Shown here: positions 15,498 to 23,864 of the stretch, piece by piece
Numbering within the stretch: position 1 is the stretch's first letter
How the letters are laid out: each line of letters starts with the position of its first letter
Origin: Caballeronia arationis
GTDB taxonomy: Bacteria; Pseudomonadota; Gammaproteobacteria; Burkholderiales; Burkholderiaceae
Direction of reading: 5' to 3'
NCBI RefSeq assembly: GCF_001544975.2
Contig: NZ_FCOG02000042.1
Span: 1 to 53,478 of the forward strand
DNA: 53,478 nucleotides
The notes under the pieces: generated by a model
Databases searched by the model: none
Told to the model about the DNA's origin: nothing
Seen by the model: only the letters and a program-made list of their open reading frames with translations
Translations under genes and position numbers: made by a program

Positions 15498-16505
15498 ATG
15501 GGCACAACCATTCGCGATGTCGCGCGGGCGGCAAGCGTCTCGATCGGCACGGTTTCGAGAGCGTTGAAAAATCAGCCGGGCCTGTCCGAGGCGACGCGCA
15601 CGCGTGTCATCGAAGTGGCGCAGCAACTCGGCTACGATTCCGCGCAACTGCGCACGCGTATTCGCCGCGTCACCTTCCTTCTGCATCGGCAGCACAACAA
15701 CTTCGCCGTCAGCCCGTTTTTCTCGCATGTACTCAACGGTTTCGAGGAAGCGTGCCGCGAGCGGCGGCTCGTGCCCTCCGTTCTGACCGCCGGCCCCACT
15801 CAGGATCTCGCGCAGCAAATGCGGCTGCACGCGCCCGACGCGATCGCGGTCGCCGGCTTCGTCGAGCCGGAACTGCTCGTGCACCTGCATTCGCTCAACC
15901 GGCCGACGGTGCTCATCGACCTGCGCGCGCCCGGCTTTCGTTCAGTGAACATCGACAACATCAAGGGCGCGTCGCTCGCGATGCAGCATCTGTTCGCGCT
16001 CGGGCGGCGGCGTGTCGCGTTCATCGGCGGGTCGCTCGCGCATCACAGCATCTCGCAGCGCGCGCTCGGCTACCGGCTCGCGTATTTTCAGGCCGGACTC
16101 CTGTTCGATCCGATGCTCGAAATCAACACCCAGCCCGGTCTCGCCGCCGATCTGGCCGCCGCCGACGCGATGGAGCGCCTGATTGTGCAGGCGCGCGTGC
16201 AATCGAATCCTCTCCCCGACGCCGTTTTCGCCTATAACGATGCAGCGGCCCTCGCCGCGATGCGCGTCTGTCTCGCACACGGCGTGCGGGTGCCGCAGGA
16301 CATCGCGTTCGTCGGTTTCGACGACATTCCGGCCGCCGCGCAGAGCACGCCGCCGCTGTCGACGGTGACCGTCGACAAGGAAGCGCTCGGACGGCGCGGC
16401 GTGGAACTGCTGCTGGAAGACAGCCCCAACACACTCGACCCGGCCGACACGCTGGTGCCGGTACATTTCATCCCTCGCGCGAGCTCCGGCTCGACCTCGA
16501 CATGA
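15498..16505 (+). CDS. LacI-family transcriptional regulator
   Basis: This 335-residue repressor has an N-terminal helix-turn-helix (TIRDVARAASVSIGTVSRALKN) and hinge within the first ~60 residues, then a periplasmic-binding-protein-like sensor. Sensor marks include VAFIGGSLAHHSISQRALGYRLAYFQAGL and PDAVFAYNDAAALAAMRVCLAHGVRVPQDIAFVGFDDIP. It is the first gene of an operon with a sugar epimerase/isomerase and a sugar kinase, its stop overlapping the next ATG (ATGA). It therefore most likely responds to a hexose or its phosphate and controls its own operon. The ligand cannot be read from sequence. Confidence 0.93.
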   Translation: MGTTIRDVARAASVSIGTVSRALKNQPGLSEATRTRVIEVAQQLGYDSAQLRTRIRRVTFLLHRQHNNFAVSPFFSHVLNGFEEACRERRLVPSVLTAGPTQDLAQQMRLHAPDAIAVAGFVEPELLVHLHSLNRPTVLIDLRAPGFRSVNIDNIKGASLAMQHLFALGRRRVAFIGGSLAHHSISQRALGYRLAYFQAGLLFDPMLEINTQPGLAADLAAADAMERLIVQARVQSNPLPDAVFAYNDAAALAAMRVCLAHGVRVPQDIAFVGFDDIPAAAQSTPPLSTVTVDKEALGRRGVELLLEDSPNTLDPADTLVPVHFIPRASSGSTST

Positions 16506-17791
16506 ACTCGACCGCCTCAACCGTCGCCACACCACCGGATTCGACCCATTCGACCACGCCCGCCGCAGAGGCCCGGCAGAATCGCGAGATCGATTTCCGC
16601 AGCCGCGACTTCCTGCTCTCGCACGTGCGCGACACGCTCGCTTTCTACGCGCCCACCGCGCGCGATCCGTCGGGCGGCTTCTTCCACTTCTTCAAGGACG
16701 ACGGCCGCATCTACGACCGCACGACGCGCCATCTTGTCAGCAGCACGCGCTTCGTCTTCAACTACGCGATGGCCTACCGCCATTTCGGCGAAAAGGCCCA
16801 TCAGGACGACGCGCGCCACGCCTTCAGATTCCTGCGCGACGCCCACTGGGATGCACAACACGAAGGCTACGACTGGGAAATCGAATGGCGCGACGGGGCG
16901 AAACGCACGCTCGACGGCACGCGCCATTGCTACGGTCTCGCGTTCGTGCTGCTCGCGTGCGCGCATGCGTCGATGGCCGGCATCGACGAAGCCACGCCGA
17001 TGATCGCCGAGACGTTCCATCTGCTCGAGCGCCGCTTCTGGGACGCCGAAGCCGGCCTCTACGCCGACGAAGCCACGCCCGACTGGCAGCTTGCCTCGTA
17101 TCGCGGGCAGAACGCGAACATGCACGCGACCGAGGCGCTGCTCGCCGCCTTTGAGGCGACCGGCCACGTGATCTATCTCGATCGCGCCGAAAAGATCGCG
17201 GGCAATATCACGCTGCGGCAGGCGAAGCTGTCAAACGGGCTGGTGTGGGAGCATTTCCGCCCGGACTGGTCGGTCGACTGGCATTACAACGAATCCGACA
17301 GCTCGAACATCTTCCGGCCTTGGGGCTTCCAGCCCGGCCATCAGACGGAATGGGCGAAGCTTCTCTTGATTCTCGAACGCCATCGCACATTGCCGTGGCT
17401 CGCGCCGCGCGCCGTCGAACTCTTCGACGCCGCCTTCAACCGCGCCTGGGACAACCGCCACGGCGGCCTCTACTACGGCTTCGGCCCCGACGACACCGTC
17501 TGCGACCACGACAAATACTTCTGGGTGCAGGCGGAAAGCTTCGCCGCCGCCGCGCTGCTCGGCGCGCGCACGGGCCGCGAGCGCTTCTGGGACTGCTACG
17601 ACGAACTCTGGCGGTATAGCTGGGCGCATTTCGTCGACCATGAATACGGCGCGTGGTATCGCATCCTGACGTGCGACAACCGCAAGTACGGCGACGAAAA
17701 AAGCCCCGCCGGCAAAACCGATTACCACACGATGGGCGCGTGCTACGAGGTGCTGAACGCCCTCCCCGCGCCGGAGACAACCGCAAGGTGA
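16502..17791 (+). CDS. AGE-family (N-acylglucosamine 2-epimerase-like) sugar isomerase
   Basis: This 429-residue (alpha/alpha)6-barrel protein belongs to the AGE/YihS/mannose-isomerase family. Aromatic and acidic segments typical of the pocket are visible: THLVSSTRFVFNYAMAY-like RHLVSSTRFVF, DGTRHCYGLAFVLLA, GQNANMHATEALLAAFEAT, WGFQPGHQTEWAKLLL and GGLYYGFGPDD. Characterised members isomerise mannose to fructose, so with the downstream PfkB kinase this would feed fructose-6-phosphate into glycolysis. It overlaps the LacI gene by four bases and precedes the kinase by five. The first ~25 residues are low-complexity and probably disordered. Exact sugar is an inference. Confidence 0.9.
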   Translation: MNSTASTVATPPDSTHSTTPAAEARQNREIDFRSRDFLLSHVRDTLAFYAPTARDPSGGFFHFFKDDGRIYDRTTRHLVSSTRFVFNYAMAYRHFGEKAHQDDARHAFRFLRDAHWDAQHEGYDWEIEWRDGAKRTLDGTRHCYGLAFVLLACAHASMAGIDEATPMIAETFHLLERRFWDAEAGLYADEATPDWQLASYRGQNANMHATEALLAAFEATGHVIYLDRAEKIAGNITLRQAKLSNGLVWEHFRPDWSVDWHYNESDSSNIFRPWGFQPGHQTEWAKLLLILERHRTLPWLAPRAVELFDAAFNRAWDNRHGGLYYGFGPDDTVCDHDKYFWVQAESFAAAALLGARTGRERFWDCYDELWRYSWAHFVDHEYGAWYRILTCDNRKYGDEKSPAGKTDYHTMGACYEVLNALPAPETTAR

Positions 17792-17796
17792 ACAAC

Positions 17797-18708
17797 ATGG
17801 CCGCAGAACAGCAGACCTTCCCGAAGTTCGTCTCCGCCGGCGACATCCTCACCGACATGATCCGCACCGACGTCGCGTCATGGCTCTCGCGTCCGGGTGG
17901 CGCGGGCTGGAACGTCGCGCGCGCGGTCGCGCGGCTCGGCCTGCCGACCGCCTGCGCGGGCTCGCTCGGCGTCGACAATTTCTCCGACGACCTCTGGAAC
18001 GCGAGCGTCGCGGCCGGCCTCGACATGCGTTTCATGCAGCGCGTCGAGCGGCCGCCGCTGCTCGCGATCGTCCACAAGACGCAGCCGCCGACCTACTACT
18101 TCATGGGCGAAAACGGCGCCGATCTTGCCTTCGATCCGTCGAAGCTGCCGCAGGGCTGGATGGATCAGGTGCAGTGGGCGCATTTCGGCTGCATCAGCCT
18201 CGTACGCCAGCCGCTCGGCGCCACGCTTGCCGCGCTCGCAGCGCAACTGCGCAGCCACGGCGTGAAGATCAGCTTCGATCCGAACTATCGCAACCTGATG
18301 GAAACCGGCTACGAGCCGATCCTGCGCAACATGGCGTCGCTCGCGGACCTGATCAAGGTTTCCGACGAAGACCTGCACATGCTGTTCCGCGGCATCCCCG
18401 AAGCCGATGCGCTCGCGCAGGTCCGCGCGATGAATCCGCAGGCGAGCGTGCTCGTCACGCGCGGATCGAGCGAGGCGGCGCTCTACGTGGGCGACGAGGT
18501 CTATCGGGCGAAGCCGCCGCAGGTGCAGGTCGCCGATACGGTCGGCGCGGGCGATGCGTCGATCGGCGGGCTGCTCTATAGCCTGATGTCGCGTGAAGGC
18601 GGCTGGCCCGAGCATCTGCGCTTTGCGCTTGCGGCGGGCGCGGCGGCGTGCCGCTTCTCTGGCGCGCATTCGCCGTCGCTGGAAGAGGTCGAGGATCTGC
18701 TGCGATAG
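17797..18708 (+). CDS. PfkB-family carbohydrate kinase (fructokinase-like)
   Basis: This 303-residue ribokinase-fold enzyme has an N-terminal SAGDILTDMI substrate region, the glycine pair in RPGGAGWNVARAVARLGLP, and the C-terminal ATP/anion-hole motif ADTVGAGDASIGGLL with the catalytic aspartate in GAGD. VSFDPNYR-like ISFDPNYRNLM is also conserved. It is co-transcribed with an AGE isomerase and LacI regulator, suggesting phosphorylation of fructose made from mannose. The ATG at 17797 has AAGG eight bases upstream; a GTG at 17788 overlapping the previous stop would add three residues. No sugar transporter gene accompanies the operon here. Confidence 0.9.
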   Translation: MAAEQQTFPKFVSAGDILTDMIRTDVASWLSRPGGAGWNVARAVARLGLPTACAGSLGVDNFSDDLWNASVAAGLDMRFMQRVERPPLLAIVHKTQPPTYYFMGENGADLAFDPSKLPQGWMDQVQWAHFGCISLVRQPLGATLAALAAQLRSHGVKISFDPNYRNLMETGYEPILRNMASLADLIKVSDEDLHMLFRGIPEADALAQVRAMNPQASVLVTRGSSEAALYVGDEVYRAKPPQVQVADTVGAGDASIGGLLYSLMSREGGWPEHLRFALAAGAAACRFSGAHSPSLEEVEDLLR

Positions 18709-18789
18709 TTTTGGTCTCGGGCGCTGAGGTCACGCACGTTGCATATCCGCGTGCTAGCATGAATTTTCGTCAACGCTTGAGGCCCCATC

Positions 18790-19011
18790 ATGGACGACAC
18801 GACCTACACGAAGGGCCTCTACACCGCGACGATCGGCGTGCGCGCCGTCGACGGCGGCCAGTTCCAGGGTCTCGTTTCGCTCGCGCGTGACGACGGCGAG
18901 GAGACCGACGCGACGAACTACGAAGTCGAGGCGACCTCGGAAAACGAGGACGAGGCGCTCGAAGAAGCCCGGGCGCTCGCGCATCGCATTCTCGGCGAAA
19001 TCGAACTCTAG
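18790..19011 (+). CDS. Small acidic hypothetical protein (tandem pair, first)
   Basis: This 73-residue cytosolic protein is unrecognised. An N-terminal beta-rich half (KGLYTATIGVRAVDGGQFQG) is followed by an acidic linker and a C-terminal helix (EALEEARALAHRILGEIE). GAGG lies before the ATG. The gene 65 bases downstream encodes a protein of the same layout, so the two may be diverged duplicates. There is no membrane segment or metal motif. Confidence 0.7.
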   Translation: MDDTTYTKGLYTATIGVRAVDGGQFQGLVSLARDDGEETDATNYEVEATSENEDEALEEARALAHRILGEIEL

Positions 19012-19076
19012 GCAAGTCCGGCCGCGAAGGCGTCGCGCGCGGTGCGCGAGCGCCGCTGGCCCGAACGGAGGACATC

Positions 19077-19322
19077 ATGGCGGAACAGCTCTTCCTCTAC
19101 GGCGTCTATGCGATCCACGTGCGCCCGCTCGAACTGCAGGGCGCGCGCTGGGACGCCGAGTACGAAATCCGTCATCACGACAAGGCCGTGAAGACATGGA
19201 CGACCGTCGGCGGCGATGGCGGCCTGTCGAACGCCGCCGAGGCGATCGATCTGGCGCACAAGCAGGCCATCGCCGACATCGAAGCCGGCGCCGGAATTCC
19301 GAAGCCTCGCGCGTTTCCCTGA
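19077..19322 (+). CDS. Small hypothetical protein (tandem pair, second)
   Basis: This 81-residue protein has a good GGAGG ribosome site. Its layout repeats that of its upstream neighbour: strands in YGVYAIHVRPLELQGARWDA and EYEIRHHD, then a helix AAEAIDLAHKQAIADIEAG. It ends with a short Pro-rich tail. No function can be assigned. It is convergent with the glutathione transferase gene. Confidence 0.7.
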   Translation: MAEQLFLYGVYAIHVRPLELQGARWDAEYEIRHHDKAVKTWTTVGGDGGLSNAAEAIDLAHKQAIADIEAGAGIPKPRAFP

Positions 19323-19358
19323 GTAAGACGGCCACGTCGCCACGCGCGGCCGGCCCGC

Positions 19359-20003
19359 TCAAACTTTCACACTGACCGTCCCCGCATGCGGCTTCAGCGC
19401 GAGCCGCTCGGCCTCGCGGTGATCGATCGCCGCCGCGCGCTCGTGCCCTTCGCGCGCGACCGCCCGATCGACATAGTCGGACAGCACGCCGCCCGGCTCG
19501 ATCAGCTTTGCCATATACGCAATCTGCAGCGTGCTCGCGACCAGAATATCGGCGGCGGTGAAGCGCTCGCCGACGAGCCACGGGCCGTCCTTCAACGCCC
19601 CTTCGACCGCGTGCTCGACCCGCCCCAGATCGCCCCAGCCGAAGCTCACGGTATTACCCGGTGCGCCGGTCATGCGCTCGGCCATCGCCGGCTCCAGACA
19701 CGCGCCCGTAAAGAACAGCCACTGCAGGAAGCGACCGCGCAGCGGTTCGCCGTGCGGCACGCCCAGCTTCGAATCCGGGAATTTGTCGGCCAGATAGAGC
19801 AGCACCGCGCCCGACTCGGCAACCGTCACACCGTCGTCGTCGAGTGCGGGCAGCTTCGACATCGGATTGATGCGGCAGAACGCCGGCTCGTTCTGATCGC
19901 CCGCGCGGATGTTCACGAACGCGAGTTCGTACGGCGCGCGCAATTCCTCCAGCATCCACAGCGCGCGAAAGGCGCGGGTCTTCGGCCAGTAGTAGAGCTT
20001 CAT
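19359..20003 (-). CDS. Glutathione S-transferase family protein
   Basis: This 214-residue protein has the thioredoxin-like N-domain (MKLYYWPKTRAFRALWMLEEL) and the cis-proline and glutathione-binding stretch NPMSKLPALDDDGVTVAESGAVLLYLADKF. The all-helical C-domain includes LVGERFTAADILVASTLQIA, the usual N-capping box region. It would conjugate or reduce electrophiles with glutathione in the cytosol. AGGGA lies upstream of the ATG. It is transcribed away from the indolepyruvate oxidoreductase gene. Substrate class is not evident. Confidence 0.92.
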   Translation of the reverse strand: MKLYYWPKTRAFRALWMLEELRAPYELAFVNIRAGDQNEPAFCRINPMSKLPALDDDGVTVAESGAVLLYLADKFPDSKLGVPHGEPLRGRFLQWLFFTGACLEPAMAERMTGAPGNTVSFGWGDLGRVEHAVEGALKDGPWLVGERFTAADILVASTLQIAYMAKLIEPGGVLSDYVDRAVAREGHERAAAIDHREAERLALKPHAGTVSVKV

Positions 20004-20244
20004 CGGCGGGTCGTCCCTGGGTGAATCGGCAGCGTTCAGATTACCGCAACGCGCCCGGCCAAAGGTTCGGGTTTACGCGAGGACGCCGCGCGCGGAGGGC
20101 GATCTCACTCCGCTATCCCGAAAACAAGCGGATTCTTGTTCGACTCGGCGAAGCGAGCAGCAAGTCCGCAAAAAAATTCCGGTTTTGTCGGCGAAAAATG
20201 GAGTCCTTGCGAAACCCACGCCACATAACAACGCCGGAGACTTC

Positions 20245-23200
20245 ATGAACGCGCGCGTTCCCCTCGATGCAATCCAGAACACGCAGGACAACGCTCAGCA
20301 AGGCGACCTGACGGCCGCCCTGTCCGACTACAAGCTCACCGACAACCTCTCGGCCACGCGCGGCCGCATTTTCCTGACCGGCACGCAGGCGCTCGTGCGA
20401 CTCGTGCTGATGCAGCGCGAACTCGACCGCGCCGCGAACCTGAACACGGCGGGATTCGTCAGCGGCTATCGCGGATCGCCGCTCGGGATGGTCGACCAGC
20501 AGTTGTGGAAGGCGAAGAAACTGCTCGCGTCGCATGACGTGCGATTCCTGCCCGCGATCAACGAGGAACTCGGCGGCACCGCCGTGCTCGGCACGCAGCG
20601 GGTGGAATCGGACGAAGAACGCACCGTCGATGGCGTTTTCGCGATGTGGTACGGCAAGGGCCCCGGCGTCGACCGCGCGGGCGACGCGCTCAAGCACGGC
20701 AATGCATACGGCTCGTCGCCGCACGGCGGCGTGCTGGTCGTCGCGGGCGACGATCACGGCTGCGTGTCGTCGTCGATGCCGCATCAGAGCGACCAGGCGA
20801 TGATCGCGTGGAGCATGCCGGTCGTGAACCCGTCGAATATCGCCGACATGCTCGAATTCGGCCTGTACGGCTGGGCGCTGTCGCGCTTCTCGGGCGCGTG
20901 GGTCGGCTTCAAGGCGATCTCGGAAACGGTGGAATCCGGCTCGACCGTCGATCTCGACGCTATTCAGACGACATGGAAAGCGCCGGAAGATTTCGTCGCG
21001 CCCGCGGGAGGCCTGCACAATCGCTGGCCCGACCTGCCGAGCCTCACGATTGAGGCGCGCCTCGCCGCCAAGCTCGACGCCGTGCGCCACTTCTCGCGCG
21101 TGAACAGCATCGACAAGTGGATCGCGCCGAGCGCGCACGCGAACGTGGGAATCGTGACCTGCGGCAAGGCGCATCTGGACCTGATGGAAGCGCTGCGCCG
21201 GCTGGAACTGACCGTCGAGGATCTCGACGCGGCGGGCGTGCGCATCTACAAGGTCGGCCTGTCGTTCCCGCTGGAAATGACGCGGCTCGATACGTTCGTC
21301 GAAGGGCTGTCGGAAGTGCTCGTGATCGAGGAAAAGGGTCCGGTCATCGAGCAGCAGATCAAGGACCATCTCTACAACCGTACGAGCGGCGCGCGCCCGG
21401 TCGTCATCGGCAAGCAGGCGCAGGACGGCGCGATGCTACTGTCGTCGCTCGGCGAACTGCGTCCGTCGCGCGTGCTGCCGGTTTTCGCCGGCTGGCTCGC
21501 GCGCCACAAGCCGGCGCTCGATCGCCGCGAAAAAGTGGTCGATCTCGTCGCGCCGCAGATTCTCTCGAACATAGCCGATTCGGTGAAGCGCACGCCCTAT
21601 TTCTGCTCGGGCTGCCCGCACAACACGTCGACCAAGGTGCCGGAAGGCTCGGTCGCGCAGGCGGGCATCGGCTGCCACTTCATGGCGTCGTGGATGGAGC
21701 GCGATACGACCGGCCTGATCCAGATGGGCGGTGAAGGTGTCGACTGGGCGTCGCACTCGATGTTCACGAAGACGCCGCACGTCTTCCAGAATCTCGGCGA
21801 CGGCACGTATTTCCACTCAGGCATTCTTGCGATTCGTCAAGCGGTCGCGGCGAAGGCGAACATCACCTACAAGATCCTCTACAACGACGCCGTCGCGATG
21901 ACGGGCGGCCAGCCGGTCGACGGCAGCATCTCCGTGCCGCAGATCGCGCGTCAGGTCGAAGCCGAAGGCATCGCGCTGCTCGTCGTGGCCAGCGACGAAC
22001 CCGAAAAATACGAAGGCCACGAAGACCAGTTTCCGCGCGGCACGACGTTCCATCACCGCAGCGAACTCGACGCCGTGCAGCGCCGCCTGCGCGACACGCC
22101 CGGCGTCACCGTCCTGATCTACGACCAGACTTGCGCGGCGGAAAAGCGTCGTCGGCGGAAGAAAGGCGAGTTTCCCGACCCGGACAAGCGCCTTTTCATC
22201 AACGAAGCCGTCTGCGAAGGCTGCGGCGATTGCGGCGTGCAGTCGAATTGCCTGTCCGTCGAACCGGTCGAGACCGAACTCGGACGCAAGCGCCGCATCG
22301 ACCAGTCGTCGTGCAACAAGGACTATTCGTGCGTCAACGGCTTCTGCCCGAGCTTCGTCACGCTCGAAGGCGCCAAGCTGAAAAAAGCGGCCGGCAACGC
22401 GTTCGATCCCGAAGAACTCGCGCGGCGCGTCGATGGACTGCAAATGCCGGCGCTGCGTCTCGACAACGCGCCTTACGACATTCTGATTACCGGTGTCGGC
22501 GGAACGGGCGTCGTGACGGTCGGCGCGCTCATCAGCATGGCAGCGCACCTGGAAGGCAAGAGCGCGTCCGTGCTCGACTTCATGGGCTTCGCGCAAAAGG
22601 GCGGCTCGGTCTTGTCGTTCGTGCGCTTCGCCGCCACCGACGCGCTCCTGAACCAGGTGCGCATCGACACCCAGCAGGCCGACGTGCTGCTCGCCTGCGA
22701 CATGGTGGTCGGCGCGGGCGCGGACGCGCTGCAGACGGTGCGCCACGGCCGCACGCGGATCGTCGTGAACACGCATGCGATTCCGAACGCGAGCTTCGTG
22801 ACGAACCCCGACGCCAACCTTCATGCCGACGCGCTCCTCGACAAGATGGCACACGCGGCCGGCGCGGAGCGGATGCAGACCTGCGACGCTCAGGCACTCG
22901 CGACGCGCTTTCTCGGCGACACGATCGGCGCGAACATCCTGATGCTCGGCTACACGTGGCAGCTCGGGCTGGTGCCCGTGTCGCTCGCGGCGATGATGCG
23001 GGCGATCGAACTGAACAATGTCGCCGTGCCGATGAACAAGCTCGCATTTGCGATCGGCCGCCTCGCCGCCGCCGACCTTCCGGCGCTCGAAGCGCTGCGC
23101 AAGACGGCGCAGGCGCCGCGCGTCGACATGAACGCGATGCCGCTGCCCGCGCTGATCTCGGATCGCGAGCGGCGTCTCGCGGAATACGGCGGCGCGAAGT

Positions 23201-23853
23201 ACGTCGAGCGGTATCGCAAGCTGGTGAATGCCGCGGCGGCGTCCCAGAACGACGCGATCACCCGCGCGGTCGCGACGACGTTCTACAAGCTGCTCGCGGT
23301 GAAGGACGAATACGAAGTCGCGCGCCTGCACGCCGACCCGGCTTTTCGCGCGGCGCTCGAAGCGCAGTTCGAAGGCACGGCGGGCCAGGATTTCGCGGTG
23401 AAGTTCAATCTCGCGCCGCCGGTGTTGTCGAAGCCGAAGAATGGCGGCGCGCCGCGCAAGATGACGTTCGGCCAATGGCTGTGGCCGGTGCTCGGCACAA
23501 TGGCGAAGTTCAGGGCACTGCGCGGCGGTGTGCTCGATCCGTTCGGCAAGACGCTCGAACGCCGCATGGAACGCCAGCTCGCCGACGACTACGAAACGAC
23601 GATGTCACGCGCACTCGGAGCGCTCACCTCCGACAACACGAAGAACGTGGAAGCGCTCGCCGCACTCTTTGAGCGCGTGCGCGGCTACGGTCATGTGAAG
23701 CTCGCGAACCTCGCGATGGTGAAACGCCGCGAGCGCGATCTGGCAGCTACGCTCGGCATCGAAACGGCGACGGGCGCGGCCGTGCGCGCGTCGCTCGACG
23801 AGATGAAGGGCGCGGCGAGTCTGAAGGGGATTCCGGTCGTGGTCGCGAAGTAG
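20245..23853 (+). CDS. Single-chain indolepyruvate ferredoxin oxidoreductase
   Basis: This 1202-residue fused 2-oxoacid oxidoreductase decarboxylates aryl-pyruvates from aromatic amino acids to aryl-acetyl-CoA. The N-terminal alpha part contains GFVSGYRGSPLGMVDQQLW. The cysteine-bearing FCSGCPHNTSTKVPEG and the thiamine-diphosphate region GDGTYFHSGILAIRQA (about residue 518) are followed by NDAVAMTGGQP. A cysteine cluster CEGCGDCGVQSNC near residue 656 binds Fe-S. The gamma domain starts at ITGVGGTGVVTVGALI (about residue 747), and a DUF6537-like tail follows. The ATG at 20245 has GGAG upstream and gives the usual beta-proteobacterial length. It is monocistronic and convergent with the EAL gene. 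It resembles enzymes used in phenylalanine/tyrosine breakdown. Confidence 0.95.
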   Translation: MNARVPLDAIQNTQDNAQQGDLTAALSDYKLTDNLSATRGRIFLTGTQALVRLVLMQRELDRAANLNTAGFVSGYRGSPLGMVDQQLWKAKKLLASHDVRFLPAINEELGGTAVLGTQRVESDEERTVDGVFAMWYGKGPGVDRAGDALKHGNAYGSSPHGGVLVVAGDDHGCVSSSMPHQSDQAMIAWSMPVVNPSNIADMLEFGLYGWALSRFSGAWVGFKAISETVESGSTVDLDAIQTTWKAPEDFVAPAGGLHNRWPDLPSLTIEARLAAKLDAVRHFSRVNSIDKWIAPSAHANVGIVTCGKAHLDLMEALRRLELTVEDLDAAGVRIYKVGLSFPLEMTRLDTFVEGLSEVLVIEEKGPVIEQQIKDHLYNRTSGARPVVIGKQAQDGAMLLSSLGELRPSRVLPVFAGWLARHKPALDRREKVVDLVAPQILSNIADSVKRTPYFCSGCPHNTSTKVPEGSVAQAGIGCHFMASWMERDTTGLIQMGGEGVDWASHSMFTKTPHVFQNLGDGTYFHSGILAIRQAVAAKANITYKILYNDAVAMTGGQPVDGSISVPQIARQVEAEGIALLVVASDEPEKYEGHEDQFPRGTTFHHRSELDAVQRRLRDTPGVTVLIYDQTCAAEKRRRRKKGEFPDPDKRLFINEAVCEGCGDCGVQSNCLSVEPVETELGRKRRIDQSSCNKDYSCVNGFCPSFVTLEGAKLKKAAGNAFDPEELARRVDGLQMPALRLDNAPYDILITGVGGTGVVTVGALISMAAHLEGKSASVLDFMGFAQKGGSVLSFVRFAATDALLNQVRIDTQQADVLLACDMVVGAGADALQTVRHGRTRIVVNTHAIPNASFVTNPDANLHADALLDKMAHAAGAERMQTCDAQALATRFLGDTIGANILMLGYTWQLGLVPVSLAAMMRAIELNNVAVPMNKLAFAIGRLAAADLPALEALRKTAQAPRVDMNAMPLPALISDRERRLAEYGGAKYVERYRKLVNAAAASQNDAITRAVATTFYKLLAVKDEYEVARLHADPAFRAALEAQFEGTAGQDFAVKFNLAPPVLSKPKNGGAPRKMTFGQWLWPVLGTMAKFRALRGGVLDPFGKTLERRMERQLADDYETTMSRALGALTSDNTKNVEALAALFERVRGYGHVKLANLAMVKRRERDLAATLGIETATGAAVRASLDEMKGAASLKGIPVVVAK

Positions 23854-23864
23854 GCATTCGTTGC

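Noticed and set aside
21817..23475. A 552-codon open frame antisense to the indolepyruvate oxidoreductase gene
   Set aside because: It is a GC-rich shadow frame with Arg/His/Ala-rich low-complexity content, fully overlapped by a well-supported conserved gene, and has no family motif.
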